Assembly (NCBI GenBank): GCA_905182995.1
Contig: CAJJDP010000055.1
Span: 124,001 to 188,000 of the forward strand
Source of the DNA: Paramecium octaurelia
Lineage: Eukaryota; Ciliophora; Oligohymenophorea; Peniculida; Parameciidae
Direction of reading: 5' to 3'
Length of the DNA: 64,000 nucleotides
Shown here: positions 47,299-58,618 of the stretch, piece by piece
Layout: each line of letters opens with the position of its first letter
Numbering within the stretch: the first letter of the stretch is position 1
The notes under the pieces: generated by a model
The model's input: the letters and a program-made list of their open reading frames with translations, nothing else
Databases searched by the model: none
What the model was told of the DNA's origin: nothing
Translations under genes and position numbers: made by a program

Positions 47299-49453
47299 AT
47301 GAGTAAATATTTGGATAAATATGTTGAGTATGAGACAATAGGGAGAGGCAGCTATGGTAAAGTAATAATGATATTCAGGGTCTGCACATTTGGTACGCTC
47401 GAAATCAGACTAGTAAGTGTATGTGGCTAAGAAAATTCAATTATTCAATCTAAAATCAAAAGAACAAGATGATTCAAAACGAGAAGTTTATAAGTTCATA
47501 TAATTCTTAGGTGATGCTTTTGTAGAAATTGAAACATCCTCACATTGTACAATATACAGAGAGTTTCAATGAGAATGATACGCTCATCATAATCATGGAA
47601 TACTGTGAAGGTAGTAATTTTGATTAATCCATTAGAGGGAGACTTATCATTTCACATAAACAGAATGAGTCAAAGAAAGGAGTACTTTCCAGAACAAATC
47701 ATATTGAATTGGTTTCTTCAATGCGCCTTAGCTTTGAAATATATCCATGAATAGAAGATTTTGCATAGAGACATAAAAAGTCAGAATATTTTCTTATCCT
47801 CCAATGGTTTTGTTAAAATAGGTGATTTTGGTATCTCCAGAGTTTTAGAACACACATAAGACCAGGCCAATACTGTTGTGGGAACTCCCTATTATATGAG
47901 GTAATCACTTAAATTTATCCTTAGTCCTGAAGTCTGTGAGAATAAGCCCTACACTTACAAGAGTGATGTTTGGTCACTTGGATGTGTTCTCTATGAATTG
48001 TGCAATCTTTCTCATGCCTTCAAATCAAATAACCTCTTGGGTTTAGTGAATAGGATTGTGAAAGAATAGGCTTCTGCAATTCCCTCACATTACTCAAAAG
48101 AGTTAGCAGATCTCATTAACAAACTCTTAATCAAAAATGCTGATCAAAGACCCCACACTACTGAAATCTTCAACTTCCCTCTAATCAGAAATACTATGCA
48201 ATAATTTGTTGCAATGTAAGGCAAAGTTCAATATCAAGCCCCAATCAAAAGAACAAATACACATAATTAAATTGGAAAAATGATCAAGTAGGAAGAAACT
48301 ATTTAATAAACCACTACAAATCCATATGACAACACTATTGATACTGTCTAGTCTATAGACATTAGTTAATTAACTCCTTAACAGCGATTGCAAATGAAAA
48401 AAGAGGAAAAAATATAAAGAGAATAAAGAGAGCTAGCCTAAGCAAGCAAATAAAGCTTTTTATAACAATAAGCAAGTCAACAAAGAAAGATTCAAGATCT
48501 CCAAGGTGGCTAATCTCTAGATTATAACTAAAAGAGAAAACAACAATAACAATATCATGAAGAATTACAAAGATAATAATAATTTAAAGAATCTTAAGTT
48601 AATACCAAAAAGCCTCAATATTAAGCCTAACCAAATAAATCCAACATGTACAACTACGATGAAACCTTAGTTAGTCAATATGAGAAAACTTCATAAATGG
48701 TATAATTTTATTTATTATATCCCTTAGTTGTAAAATGAATCTAAAAAATACAATGAAACTATATAAAATGATTCCAAAAAATAAAATGAAACCTTTAAAA
48801 AAGAGTTAGAGTAGTTTGATAAAACTGTTGATTCTGAAATGTGTCAATCTACTTTTGATAATACTACCAGATAATAAGAAAAAACAGTCACTAAATCTTA
48901 ATTAGATAGATTTACTACTAATTATCAGAAATAAGAATTCTCAGTCACCTAATAATATTAGGATGAAGAATTTGAGGAATATAATAGTGATGAAGATCTT
49001 GAAGTCAATAATCACAGACTCACCGTTAAATAAGGTGACAGTGAAATTGAGGAAGTCCTCAAATTATATCAAATTTAGATGGATCAAACTGTGAAGAAAT
49101 CATCTAGTAACAAACTTGAAGGTATAAATATTATAACTTCTTTAGATATTTAGGAAACGAGCTAAGAAAGTTGGAACTCATCTTCGGCATCTCCCTAAAA
49201 AGTACCCATCAATAATGATGATCGAATCCAAATCTTAAGGAAAAAGGCAATATCTACCATGGGTTCGGACCTCTTTAATAAAGCATATCAATTTATGAGT
49301 CATCATTTATCCAAAGGAACTGGAAGTGCTGAAGTATATACATTTAGCTTATTTTAGATTCGAAAAAATCTAGAAGATATTGTAGGAAAAAGCAGAATGG
49401 GAGATTGCATGTTAATAGATGAAATATTATATTATGAGAATTATTCTAAATGA
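47299..49453 (+). CDS. NEK-family serine/threonine kinase
   Basis: About 690 residues. Start ATG 47299 ([20 protein letters not shown]) with the Gly-rich loop [20 protein letters not shown] holds the ATP-binding Lys; [20 protein letters not shown] and MEYCEG (hinge). Catalytic loop [20 protein letters not shown], and activation segment [20 protein letters not shown], broken by a 24-nt intron at about 47900-47923. Other introns are at about 47357 and 47610. The tail is Gln-rich coiled coil (REQRELAQASKQSFLQQQAS) and ends with a helical block [18 protein letters not shown] ... [20 protein letters not shown] as in NEK1-type kinases. NEKs regulate cilia length and basal bodies. The stop is TGA 49451-49453. 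Confidence 0.92.
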
Positions 49454-49662
49454 TAATGATTAAATAATAGCATTAATTACATTCTACTCTTTTGATAAAT
49501 TATTATCCTTATTTTCAAAATATTTAGTTTAAGAAATTAGAAATGGCATGGTTTAAAGGAGAGTCTTTTAATTTTAATAATATGATAATAACTATAATAT
49601 TTGAATATAGTTTATTTGGGATGTCCTCATTTAAGTGATAAGATTACATACTAATCAGCTTA

Positions 49663-49734
49663 GGTCGTATGGTGTAGTGGTTAGCACCTTGGACTTTGAA
49701 TCCAGTGACCCAGGTTCGAGTCCTGGTATGACCT
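49663..49734 (+). tRNA. tRNA-Gln (anticodon UUG)
   Basis: 72 nt that fold as a cloverleaf: acceptor GGTCGTA with TATGACC (one G-T), D stem GTGT/GCAC with loop AGTGGTTA, anticodon stem TTGGA/TCCAG with loop CTTTGAA giving anticodon TTG, T stem CCAGG/CCTGG with loop TTCGAGT, discriminator T. It reads CAA; it is the ordinary Gln tRNA, not one of the special UUA/CUA tRNAs that read reassigned stops. No intron. Confidence 0.93.
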
Positions 49735-49738
49735 AAAC

Positions 49739-49745
49739 TTTTTTT
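49739..49745 (+). terminator. RNA polymerase III T-run
   Basis: Seven T residues starting 5 nt after the tRNA 3' end, the standard Pol III stop signal. Confidence 0.85.
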
Positions 49746-51163
49746 AATTTATATTTTTATAATTAAAATTTATTCAATTTTTAATAATATCAAATGTATA
49801 TTATTGACATCAACTCTCTTGAGTAGCTCATCCAAATATATATAAATTGACTTAATTATAACTGATTATTTTTAAAATTTAAAACTATACAATTTATTTA
49901 AGCAACTATTTATATTTTGAAAGAGTTCCTTTCAGCATTGGCTTAATCTTTCTTCTAGGTTATATAGTTTTAGATAAAGCTAAAAGTATAAAGCCTCATG
50001 AAAGAGTTTTCAGCCAATCCTATAGTTTCCTTTTTATCAAAGCTGTTTAATAAAAGGAATATTTTAGTTATTTAAAATAATACACACAGAAAACTATTAT
50101 TGTTTTATATGACTATATTTGTTAGAATTTTACATTTAATGAAGCAAAGTCTTAGGTTAGTTTAGATTTATATAGTTTTACTCTTTTTACTGTAAATCAA
50201 ACAAAATATTATCATCCAAATCAATAGAGAATGTGAGTTTTTAGAGGAAGTATTTTCCTTTTAATGAATTTAGATTGATTAATCATTTAATTATAATTTT
50301 ATTCTATTTTACAATTTCATCACTACTTTAATTGTTTCCAATGAAATAAAACTTTTATTGAAATATTTAATTGTTATGACATATATATCACTTATTTCTC
50401 TCGACCGATTTTATGTGATGCTATTGATTACAATTTTTGTCCATAATTATTGAAATTTATCATATGAAAATTATTAGTCATTTCTACTTACTATACATGC
50501 TCCTATAATAAAAAGGATATTTATAATATAACCTATTGATATTTTATTACAATAACCTAAAAAAGCATATTCAAAAAATCTAATTCAACCAAGTAAACTC
50601 TGAAATACTCTTAATTCAACATTTTGCTTATTCAATTTTAAAAACATTTAAGAAACTAATTTAGAAATGAAATTAAAAAAATTATTAAATTAACCTTGGT
50701 AATTAATAGGTGCTATACTAAATGTTATTTATCAATCAATACTAATTAAATCATAAAAATAAAAAAATTATTATTTATATAATCCTCACATATTTACATA
50801 TAATCAAATATTGAAGCTGCCTAATTTTAAACTGGTTGTCTGATTTTCTAGATCATTTTGTACTAAAACTGACCCAATTTTTATAATAATTTTAATCTCA
50901 ACTTTGGTCACATTATTAATTGAGTAATCATATATTTAAATAGCATTTAACATTTATTTATCTTTATTATTAACTGCTGTAGTAAAAAATTAAAATGTAT
51001 GTAGTATGATAGTATAAATTATTATGAATAATAGTTATTAAAAATAGGGATTAAAATGCTGAGAATTAATTATCTATTATGTAAATTATTAAATAAAAAA
51101 CTTTATCTAAGTCTGCTATTTTAATTATGAACGAATAATTTAGAAATATATATATTAAATATA
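49746..51163. other. largest gene-poor stretch in the window (about 1.4 kb)
   Basis: Very AT-rich. The plus strand is free of TGA from about 49815 to 50230 (ERVPFSIGLIFLLGYIVLDK is part of that reading), but no start, family or exon structure supports it. The rest shows nothing I can name. The tail should hold the promoter of the gene at 51164. Confidence 0.45.
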
Positions 51164-52927
51164 ATGAAACTCTCATTGTCAACAGAGTGGTTATTCTTTC
51201 ATCTTTGGAAAAAGAATCCTGATACAAATTCTAGTTGTCCTGGAGTGTTTGTGGCTGATACAATTATTTACAGATGGGCTCAGCCTTATTTTTGGTACTT
51301 TACAGCCAAAGATGGTTAGATATTAAGAAAGACTAAAGAACGAATTTTTGTTGAACAGATTGAAGAAATATTCTAGAAAAGTGGTGATATTTCAGCTTTA
51401 TATTTATAAAGCTAACAAAATAAAATTATATTTGAATACTTTGAGAAAGGGTAATTTGTTCAATTTCTTCATTAAAGAGAAAAGGCATTAAATGCTCTAT
51501 TATAAAAGTTCGTTGAACCAAAATCATCTAGAAACTCTATGATTAAGGTTTCTTGGAGTCCATAATTTTGCTTATTGTCTAGGAAAACAAATAACAATGA
51601 TCTTAAAAATAATAAAATAACTATAGAGGATAGGTTAGTTACATTTGAAGGTCCTGAACATCTATCCACAACTGATTCTATAGCCTCTCCAATATTATCA
51701 GCAGATATTGAATAAATATGTCTAAATATAGTTAAACATATTTAAGATGTTTCTGGAGGTAACATTTAGATTTCCAGAATGGTTTTATTTTTTAAAATAG
51801 ATGAAAAAAATAGGTTATGGCTACTTTTCAGTAGCGGAGTCAAAGTTAGATAGAAAGTATAGATACAAGTTTATATGATAGTTCATCAACGAAGAAACTG
51901 TATCTGATTTCCCTAAATAAAAAGAGAGAATCTAATCACCAATTATGCTATTATAAACTTAATTGAAAATTGGATAGACCTCAAAGTTTTCAGTTGATAC
52001 TTAAGGATTTGTAAAACAAACTGGTAGCAGTTGCAATAATTGTTCACTACAAGGAGAAATGTATGAACTAACAGTCTAATAATACATAGCATCTTATGAT
52101 TAGGGGATATTTGATGAAGAAACACTTATTATAAGATAAAAAGTAGCAAAAAATCCAGTGAAGAAATCAGACAATGAAGAGGACTATTATGTGGAAGGTT
52201 CATTGAATATTCCAGGTCTTCTTTTAAAAATATGGGGTAAGATGGATATAGAGAAGTATAAGAATTTAAGACACAATATGAGTTTTATGAATCTAAAATT
52301 ATAATTATGTATAGATTGCTACCTAAAATTTACAAGAATGTAATTAAATATTTAATAATTAGACATGTTGAATCAAAAAGTGAAAGAGAAGCTAAATAAA
52401 CTGTTGTAAGCATGCCTCCATTATGGTAGCCATCAAAAACCAAGATCTAAAATAATTAAGAAACATTAACGTTAGTGTCATCTACAAAATAAAATAAAAT
52501 ATATCATACTCCTGCAAAATAAGTGTAATAACCATCTTAATAATAATAAAAATAATAATCTTAGTATTAATCATAATAATAATCATAATAATCATAATAA
52601 CAATAATAATAATCATAATTTACTATTTAATAATAATAACCTCAACCTTCAGTTGTAATTCCTAAATTAAATTTGCCTTCAAAGGAAATAAGTGAACGAG
52701 TGATTGCAACAACTCATCATACTGACAGATAAAGTAATTTCCCATCAAAAAGAGTGGCCAAGATTTATAATAATTTATAAGGTGTAAGTTTGCCACATTC
52801 TTAGTCATCTTTAAACACAACAAGATCTACAATGTAAATATATATCAGTATAATATTTAGTACTCATTCACAACGTATTGTTAGTATTCAATAATTGAAA
52901 GAAATATTGCAAACTGAATAACTTTGA
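51164..52927 (+). CDS. unrecognised protein with TAA-coded poly-Gln tract
   Basis: About 570 residues. Start ATG 51164 (MKLSLSTEWLFFHLWKKNPD). The N-terminal part is folded-looking: GVFVADTIIYRWAQPYFWYF, KIIFEYFEKGQFVQFLHQRE, a Ser/Asn linker, then LNIVKHIQDVSGGNIQISRM, VLFFKIDEKNRLWLLFSSGV, the last recalling domains of conserved ciliary proteins of unknown role. A C-x2-C pair (SCNNCSLQGEMYELTVQQYI) follows. The C-terminal third is low-complexity with about 30 Gln near 52520-52646, then VIATTHHTDRQSNFPSKRVA and KEILQTEQL to TGA 52925-52927, with a 27-nt intron before the last exon. Function unknown. It ends 57 bp from the convergent STPG gene. Confidence 0.75.
52520..52646 (+). repeat. TAA-rich repeat coding for poly-Gln
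   Basis: Runs of TAA with interspersed TCA (Ser) and one or two CAA, in the frame of the gene at 51164-52927. Almost every Gln here uses the reassigned codon TAA, so under the standard code the tract would be a chain of about 30 stops. Confidence 0.9.
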
Positions 52928-52984
52928 TTATTGCTTATTTTAACAATATATTATAAGTGTAAAACTTAATGAATAAATTAAACA

Positions 52985-54877
52985 TCAAATCTCTGAAAAT
53001 AAAATATTAAATGTCTTTTTATCCCAGGGATTCTATTTTTAATCGAAATATTCTCCAGGTCCTGGAAGATTATTCTTTTTCTATTCGTACTAGAATCTAT
53101 TTTCCTTTTAAAATATTTCTTTTATTTTACTTAACAATTGAAGGCTGGATGGTCTTTCTTCTTTTTCTGAAATAAATCAGAAGCATTATGTTTTAATTGG
53201 ACATCCTCTTCTTCATCTTCCTCATCTATACCTTTTTTTGGTTTTTCCTAAAATCTTGGTAAGGAAGATCCAAATCCTGGTTTATTGATAATAAGATCCT
53301 TGTCTTCCTCCTTTTCTACTTTTGTAGAATTTTCTATTGTGTAATTTTTCACATCATAAGCTCCTGGAGCAGGCATATTATCTTTACCACCAATAATGCT
53401 TCTTTTTGTTTAAGATTTGAAAACACAAGCAGCACTTTTAGCAGGATCTTAAAAATTAGGTTCGTAAGTTCCAGGTCCAGGTTATTCATTTTCAGGATCA
53501 TCAAATCTTGGTTAATTCGATCCAAACTTTCCTACTGGGGCTCTTTCTAATTTCTTAATTAACTTATCTTCTAGCTTCTATAGAATATATTTATTACTGT
53601 AATTTTAGGATTATAACTTTGAGGCCCTGGTTTCTTTTCCAATGCCCTACTCTCAAAACGTGTATTGGAAGATAGGAATGGAATATTTTTCATCGCCATA
53701 TTATTCTTGACCAGATTTGTTTCTATTCTGTAATCCCCTGGTCCCATCTAGATCTGTCTTTATTACTATATTTCATTGAATCTTTTCTATTTTGAACCAA
53801 AACCACTTTAAGCTTTAGGCATTGACTATGAGTATGTAGAAGCAGTGGAAAACGTTGTTTAATTTCCTAAATAGTATCCTGGTCCTGGTGTTGCATTCTA
53901 CATCTAAACATTGTTTTTACATCATAAAATTCAACATCTTCATCTTCAATGTCTGCAAATACAGGATTTTACATCAGTTTTTTCTTCTAATTTTCAAACT
54001 ATGCTCTCATAAATTCTCTTGTTTTCTGTCCTTTTTATTAATCGAACATTCTTTAAGATTTAGAGAGAAAATTGCCTGAAGGATTCAACTTATACAGAGG
54101 GATGATAGAATTTTCATGATCATAGGCTCCAGGTCCAACTATCAGTTCCCTTGAAGGTGGAGCCAATTTGGGAACTCTGGATTTATGCCAAGAAGGGCCT
54201 TTATTCTTATTATTATCAAAAGTGTCCTTTAATTAATATTATCCTGGCCCAACAGTATCTGATTTTAATCCTGTAAATATTGGATTTGGACTCTTGTTTA
54301 GTTCTAAATCGTGGGCTATCAGTTTATATTTAATGTATTACGTCCTTTATCAGTGTAACCATACACTTGACTTGCTGTTGGGATCGATGGTATGGATTAA
54401 TATTTATTTAGTTTCATTAGATTGTCGATATAATTTTGGGATGTGTATTGTTGTTATGCAATTTTCTTTTGGGATGTAGATTCATAAGCCCCAGGACTGA
54501 CATAAATGTAAATAATACCCTGGAGTCTCCAATACTTTTTATTCCTAAAATCTCTTGGTCTGTGACATAAATACTGATTGCTGTTTCTATTGCTCAACAA
54601 TTTTCACTTCAGACTATGCAGATTACAAAACAACTCGTTAACTAAAAATTACTCATAATAATTACCCTTCTGTTACAAATTCAACATTATAACTGCCAGG
54701 ACCAGGCGAGTTGCTTTTTTTTAATGGCTTGCTTCTTGCAACTTGTGTATTAAAAGGAGCAGCATGAGGCCTAGGTTCATATTTTCTATGTTCAATATAA
54801 CTTCCAGGACCTACATTTGCTGGCAGAGCCCCAGATGCATTGTTAATATCTCTTTCAGCTTGAAATACAAATGCCAT
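52985..54877 (-). CDS. STPG/SHIPPO-repeat protein (axonemal microtubule associated)
   Basis: About 590 residues. Start ATG 54875-54877 (MAFVFQAERDINNASGALPA). Pro-Gly-Pro-Gly-x-Tyr repeats recur across the whole gene: NVGPGSYIEHRKYEPR, NSPGPGSYNVEFV, TPGPGYYLGN, MGPGDYRIETN, KKPGPQSYNPKIT, EQPGPGTYEPNF, MPAPGAYDVKNYT and a last RPGEYF. This is the sperm-tail PG-rich repeat of ODF3/CIMAP-type proteins, several of which line the inside of axonemal microtubules. Gene models around 54600, 54080 and 53600 need small introns. It ends WDKKTFNILFSEI at TGA 52985-52987. Family call is certain; exact partner unknown. Confidence 0.87.
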
Positions 54878-54971
54878 ATATAATTTAATAATAATATTGT
54901 AAAATAATTAAAACCCCTCAAGTTCACTTTTTTAAGATTAGAAAAATAAACTATAATATAAGTACTCAAAA

Positions 54972-57201
54972 TCATTTTTTAAATAAATTAGATATTTAAA
55001 TTAGCTCGTTCTATTTGTACAACTTCTCCTGATACTCTAATAATTGTGTAACTTCAAAAATATTTTAAATCTATGGGCTTAAACTTTTCATCAATTGAAC
55101 ATTAATTCTGCCATCTTCTGTTTACTTATCTATATCAACTGAGATCTTCTCATACGCCTAGTAGTTTAATAATTTAATTACTTTAAAAAGCTTAGAATAC
55201 ATTCGTTATGGAGGATTATTAAAGGATAAATTTTATTGAGTATTTAACTAATCCATATTTCCATTATCCTATCCTATCTATATTGATGAATCCATATCAT
55301 TAACAAAACTGCATTAAAATAATAAATTACTTAGGCTATTTTTACATACTTGATTAATGGATTAACTATCTATTAGGAAATATTTTCTATTCCTTTAATG
55401 CTATTAAAGGTTTAGGCGTAAAATTAAAAATGATTTATTATGGCTTTTTTAACAATAAATCTTTTAATTTATCCAACTCTTGAATTTTATTCAAAATAAC
55501 TAATAAATCTAGTTCAGAATTAACTTAATTTCTATTAGGTTAATATTATAAATACATTGCTTTATTTAGTAATCTTTCTTCTTGAGATTTTAGAGCTTTT
55601 TGACAAAAGATCCTTTTTATTAAGTACTTCAAAGTAAATTCTATTTTTACTTATTTCTCGAAGAGTTTTTAAATTTATTCATAAAAATATTACTTACCTG
55701 TTTTTTATCTATTTTTCTCTAATTCATCCTTATGTTTTTATTCTAGTTGGTCTTTATAATAGAATTTTTTCTATGATTATTACTGATAGTTTTTTAAGTT
55801 TAAATTCGATAAAAATAATTCTTATGTTGAATTTCTAATTTACTATTGTGCACTATTAATTATTTAATCTTTGCCTCCTTAATTGCTTAATTCAAATCCA
55901 AGACTAACCATCGATTAAGATTGATTTTAATGTAATATCTACTATTAAGTATCATCAGGATTCGATAATAATGGCTTTTTATTTTCATCATCTATATCAA
56001 AATCAAACAATTCATTGGATAAATCAACTAATTCTAAAATATAAAATAAAATGATTTACAGGATTATTTGTTATAAACCTAAATAAAGAATCCAAAGAAT
56101 ACTATCATTATTTATAAGAATCCTCCCAAATAAGACATTAAATCATCTACTTTTTAATAATTTCTCTAAATATTTTCATTGAAAGTACTCCTTCTTAAAT
56201 AAAACTAAGCATATATAACATCGGTATCTGCTCCTAATAATGTTAAATCCCTAAAGTCTATTGCAGTTCGAGCATAAAATGTCTCATTAATTACATTTTT
56301 AAAGGGCGTCAGACTCTCATCTGTTTCAAAATTGTATTTTCTCCAAAATATGTTTCCTTACCTTTAAAGCAGTTTGGGTGTCTATGATTTAAACAAAAAT
56401 TACGAATGTAAAATAGAGTTCGTCATCAAGATATGCTGAAACAAAATTTTAAGGACTTGATGGATTCACTATTAAATTTGTCATGTAAAGGGAAACCTTA
56501 AAGGCTGAAGTAGTTTAGAGGTAACTTTATATGGATTCTTCTGATTTACAAACAGGTTTCCATGTATAAATAGAATTTTGGCTTGTATCATTGTTACACT
56601 TTGAAACTGTGACTTTTATGTAATTAAATTCTCTATTGGCAAATCTTCCTCTTAATTTCATAGAGTAATTCAAGTCTGGACATAAATAATCTTAGAGTCC
56701 TATTGAATAATATTGAGATTTAAAATCAATATTAAACTTTGAAAAGACTTTTTAGAATCTATCTAACGAACATGGAATCAAATTAATTTCAGTCGTCGTC
56801 TTCAACATTGTTCCATTTTCTAATCTAGTAGAACTTCTATAATTAGCTAAATTTATACTATTAAACTACAGTGATGTTGAAATATGGATTAATTGTAAAA
56901 TTTTGTTATTCAATTTACAATGCAATCATGTAATTCTCCTCATTTAAGGTAATTTAATCAGGAAAATCTTGAAATTCTGTTGTTTAACTGACATTAATGT
57001 TGATTTTTGCAAAAAAGCTTAACACATTGGATTGAAAGAAAACAATTAAAACAACTATAATTATTAGAGATGCAAATCCTCCAAATCCTGTTTTGTAAGT
57101 TTCTTATTTTTTATAGTTAAAGTCCACCTTTTAACCAAAGATATCGCAACTTTTAACAACTATGAAATTACATAAAAAATACATCCTTGAACTACTTTCA
57201 T
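54972..57201 (-). CDS. two-membrane-segment D-x-F-G-Q family protein, copy 3
   Basis: About 720 resid​ues. Start ATG 57199-57201; a 23-nt intron (about 57160-57182) gives MKVVQGFVKSCDIFGQ, then QKVDFNYKK. Span 1 is GGFASLIIIVVLIVFFQSN; the lumenal or extracellular part follows. Span 2 is DDLMSYLGGFLQIMIVFFGF, just after which a 26-nt intron falls. The tail has LVDLSNELFDFDID, the conserved coiled block and FNFTPKP-type motif, and ends YKQNELIQISNLFKK at TGA 54972-54974. It is closest to copy 4, which is tandem and in the same orientation, with a DMT transporter on the opposite strand between them. Confidence 0.82.
55986..56176. repeat. 191-bp near-identical segment shared with copy 4
   Basis: Differs from 59821-60011 at 5 of 191 positions by my count, while sequence on both sides is clearly more divergent. 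It covers span 2, the following intron and part of the tail. Confidence 0.85.
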
Positions 57202-57462
57202 TCAATTATAAAATTATTATTAATGATTTATATAAAGAAACTATCAATATAATTAATATTTTATTATTAATTCTGTAAAATATTGCTTCATAGGATTGAT
57301 ACATATAAGATCGTAAATGTATATATATAAGTAAAGGCAATTTAAAAGAAATTTCAAATTAAAATTCACGTGTTTAAGAAAATGCTTAATTATTATCGTA
57401 ATTTAAATGATAAATGGTGTTATTTCATAAAATTTTGAATATTTAATTACCTATAATTCGCA

Positions 57463-58395
57463 ATGGACTTTGATAAAATTGCCATAATATAGTAAATACT
57501 CTCATCCTTATTTGCGGCAATTACAGCCATGCTAATTAAATTAGTCAAAGAGTTAGATTTCAACTAAACTCTATATTTAAGGGCGTTATGTAGTTTCATT
57601 TTGCTCTTATTTGCAATCGACCATTATAAACTACAAGCTTATAACTTTGATAAGCAAACTACTGTTAATTTAATATAGAGAGGACTCTTAGCAGGGCTTG
57701 GTGCTTTTCTATATTTTAGAGGATTAGATTTAGTATTAGTGTCTGAATCTATTATTTTGAATAGAATGTCTCCACTATGGACTTCATTTATTTAGATTGT
57801 TGTTTTGAAAAAGGAGTAATTTAATTTGAGATTACTTTTGAATATGGTGCTTTGTGGTTTTGGTATATTTTTGGTCACAGGAAATGCTATGAATAATAAA
57901 TAGCATGATGATGGAGACAACTAATATTATCATATAATAGGTATAATACTGGTATTGCTGGCATCTATTCTATAAGCAATCGTAAATATTTTAATTAAAT
58001 CGCTCGATAAATAAGTAATATATTATATCTAAAATTAGGTTGCAAGTATAGTAATTTCCTGTTATCAATCCTTTTTTGCAATAATCTTCCCTTCATGTAA
58101 TTCATTAATAATTGGATCTAAGTAATATTTCTTAATTATTTTTAGTTTTATAATTCCTTCTATGAATACAACCCTAATGATTATCGTTATTTCTGTTGTA
58201 TCTCTTTTAGCAGGATATTTATAAATAATAGCTATGAGATAGGGAAAGTTAAGTGTCATTTCTAATGTTAGCTAAATCTAAATATTATTCGGTTATTTAA
58301 TCGACTTTTTGGTTTTAAAGATAACATTTACCGGAGGATAGATTTTAGGAAATATCTTATTATTGTTATCCATAATTCCTTTAATTTGGAAATGA
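57463..58395 (+). CDS. DMT/EamA-type membrane transporter
   Basis: About 290-310 residues. Start ATG 57463 (MDFDKIAIIQQILSSLFAAI). About ten hydrophobic spans in the drug/metabolite transporter pattern: LFAAITAMLIKLVKELDF, ALCSFILLLFAIDHYKLQ, GLLAGLGAFLYFRGLDLVLV (typical of EamA), LLLNMVLCGFGIFLVTGNAM, IIGIILVLLASILQAIVNIL, then four more, with NRMSPLWTSFIQIVVLKKEQ as the conserved mid motif. Possible small introns near 57980-58035. The stop is TGA 58393-58395. The substrate cannot be guessed; relatives move nucleotide sugars, amines or drugs. It sits inside the tandem pair of two-membrane-segment genes but on the opposite strand. Confidence 0.85.
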
Positions 58396-58618
58396 AAATT
58401 AGTGTGTTTAGTTAATAAAATTTAAAATATCTGCATTTTTTTAATAAATCTCAAATGCACTTTCTCTAAATAACTTAAATGAACATTACAATACATATAT
58501 CATTTATAATTTGGATTGTTACACAGAAATGTTGATGATGTAAGCTTATATTCGCCAAAAGTAAGTAAGTTTTCAGAATTAATAAATTATATATATATAA
58601 ATTTCTTATTGTCTAATT

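Noticed and set aside
49663-49734. Possibility that the tRNA is a suppressor-type tRNA for TAA/TAG
   Set aside because: The anticodon is TTG, which pairs with CAA; it is the standard Gln tRNA.
49815-50230. A TGA-free plus-strand stretch of about 138 codons after the tRNA
   Set aside because: No start, no family likeness, low complexity in places; such a length can arise by chance in this AT-rich DNA.
54294-54479. Plus-strand ORF with hydrophobic residues
   Set aside because: Antisense to the STPG-repeat gene, whose PGPG motifs continue on both sides.
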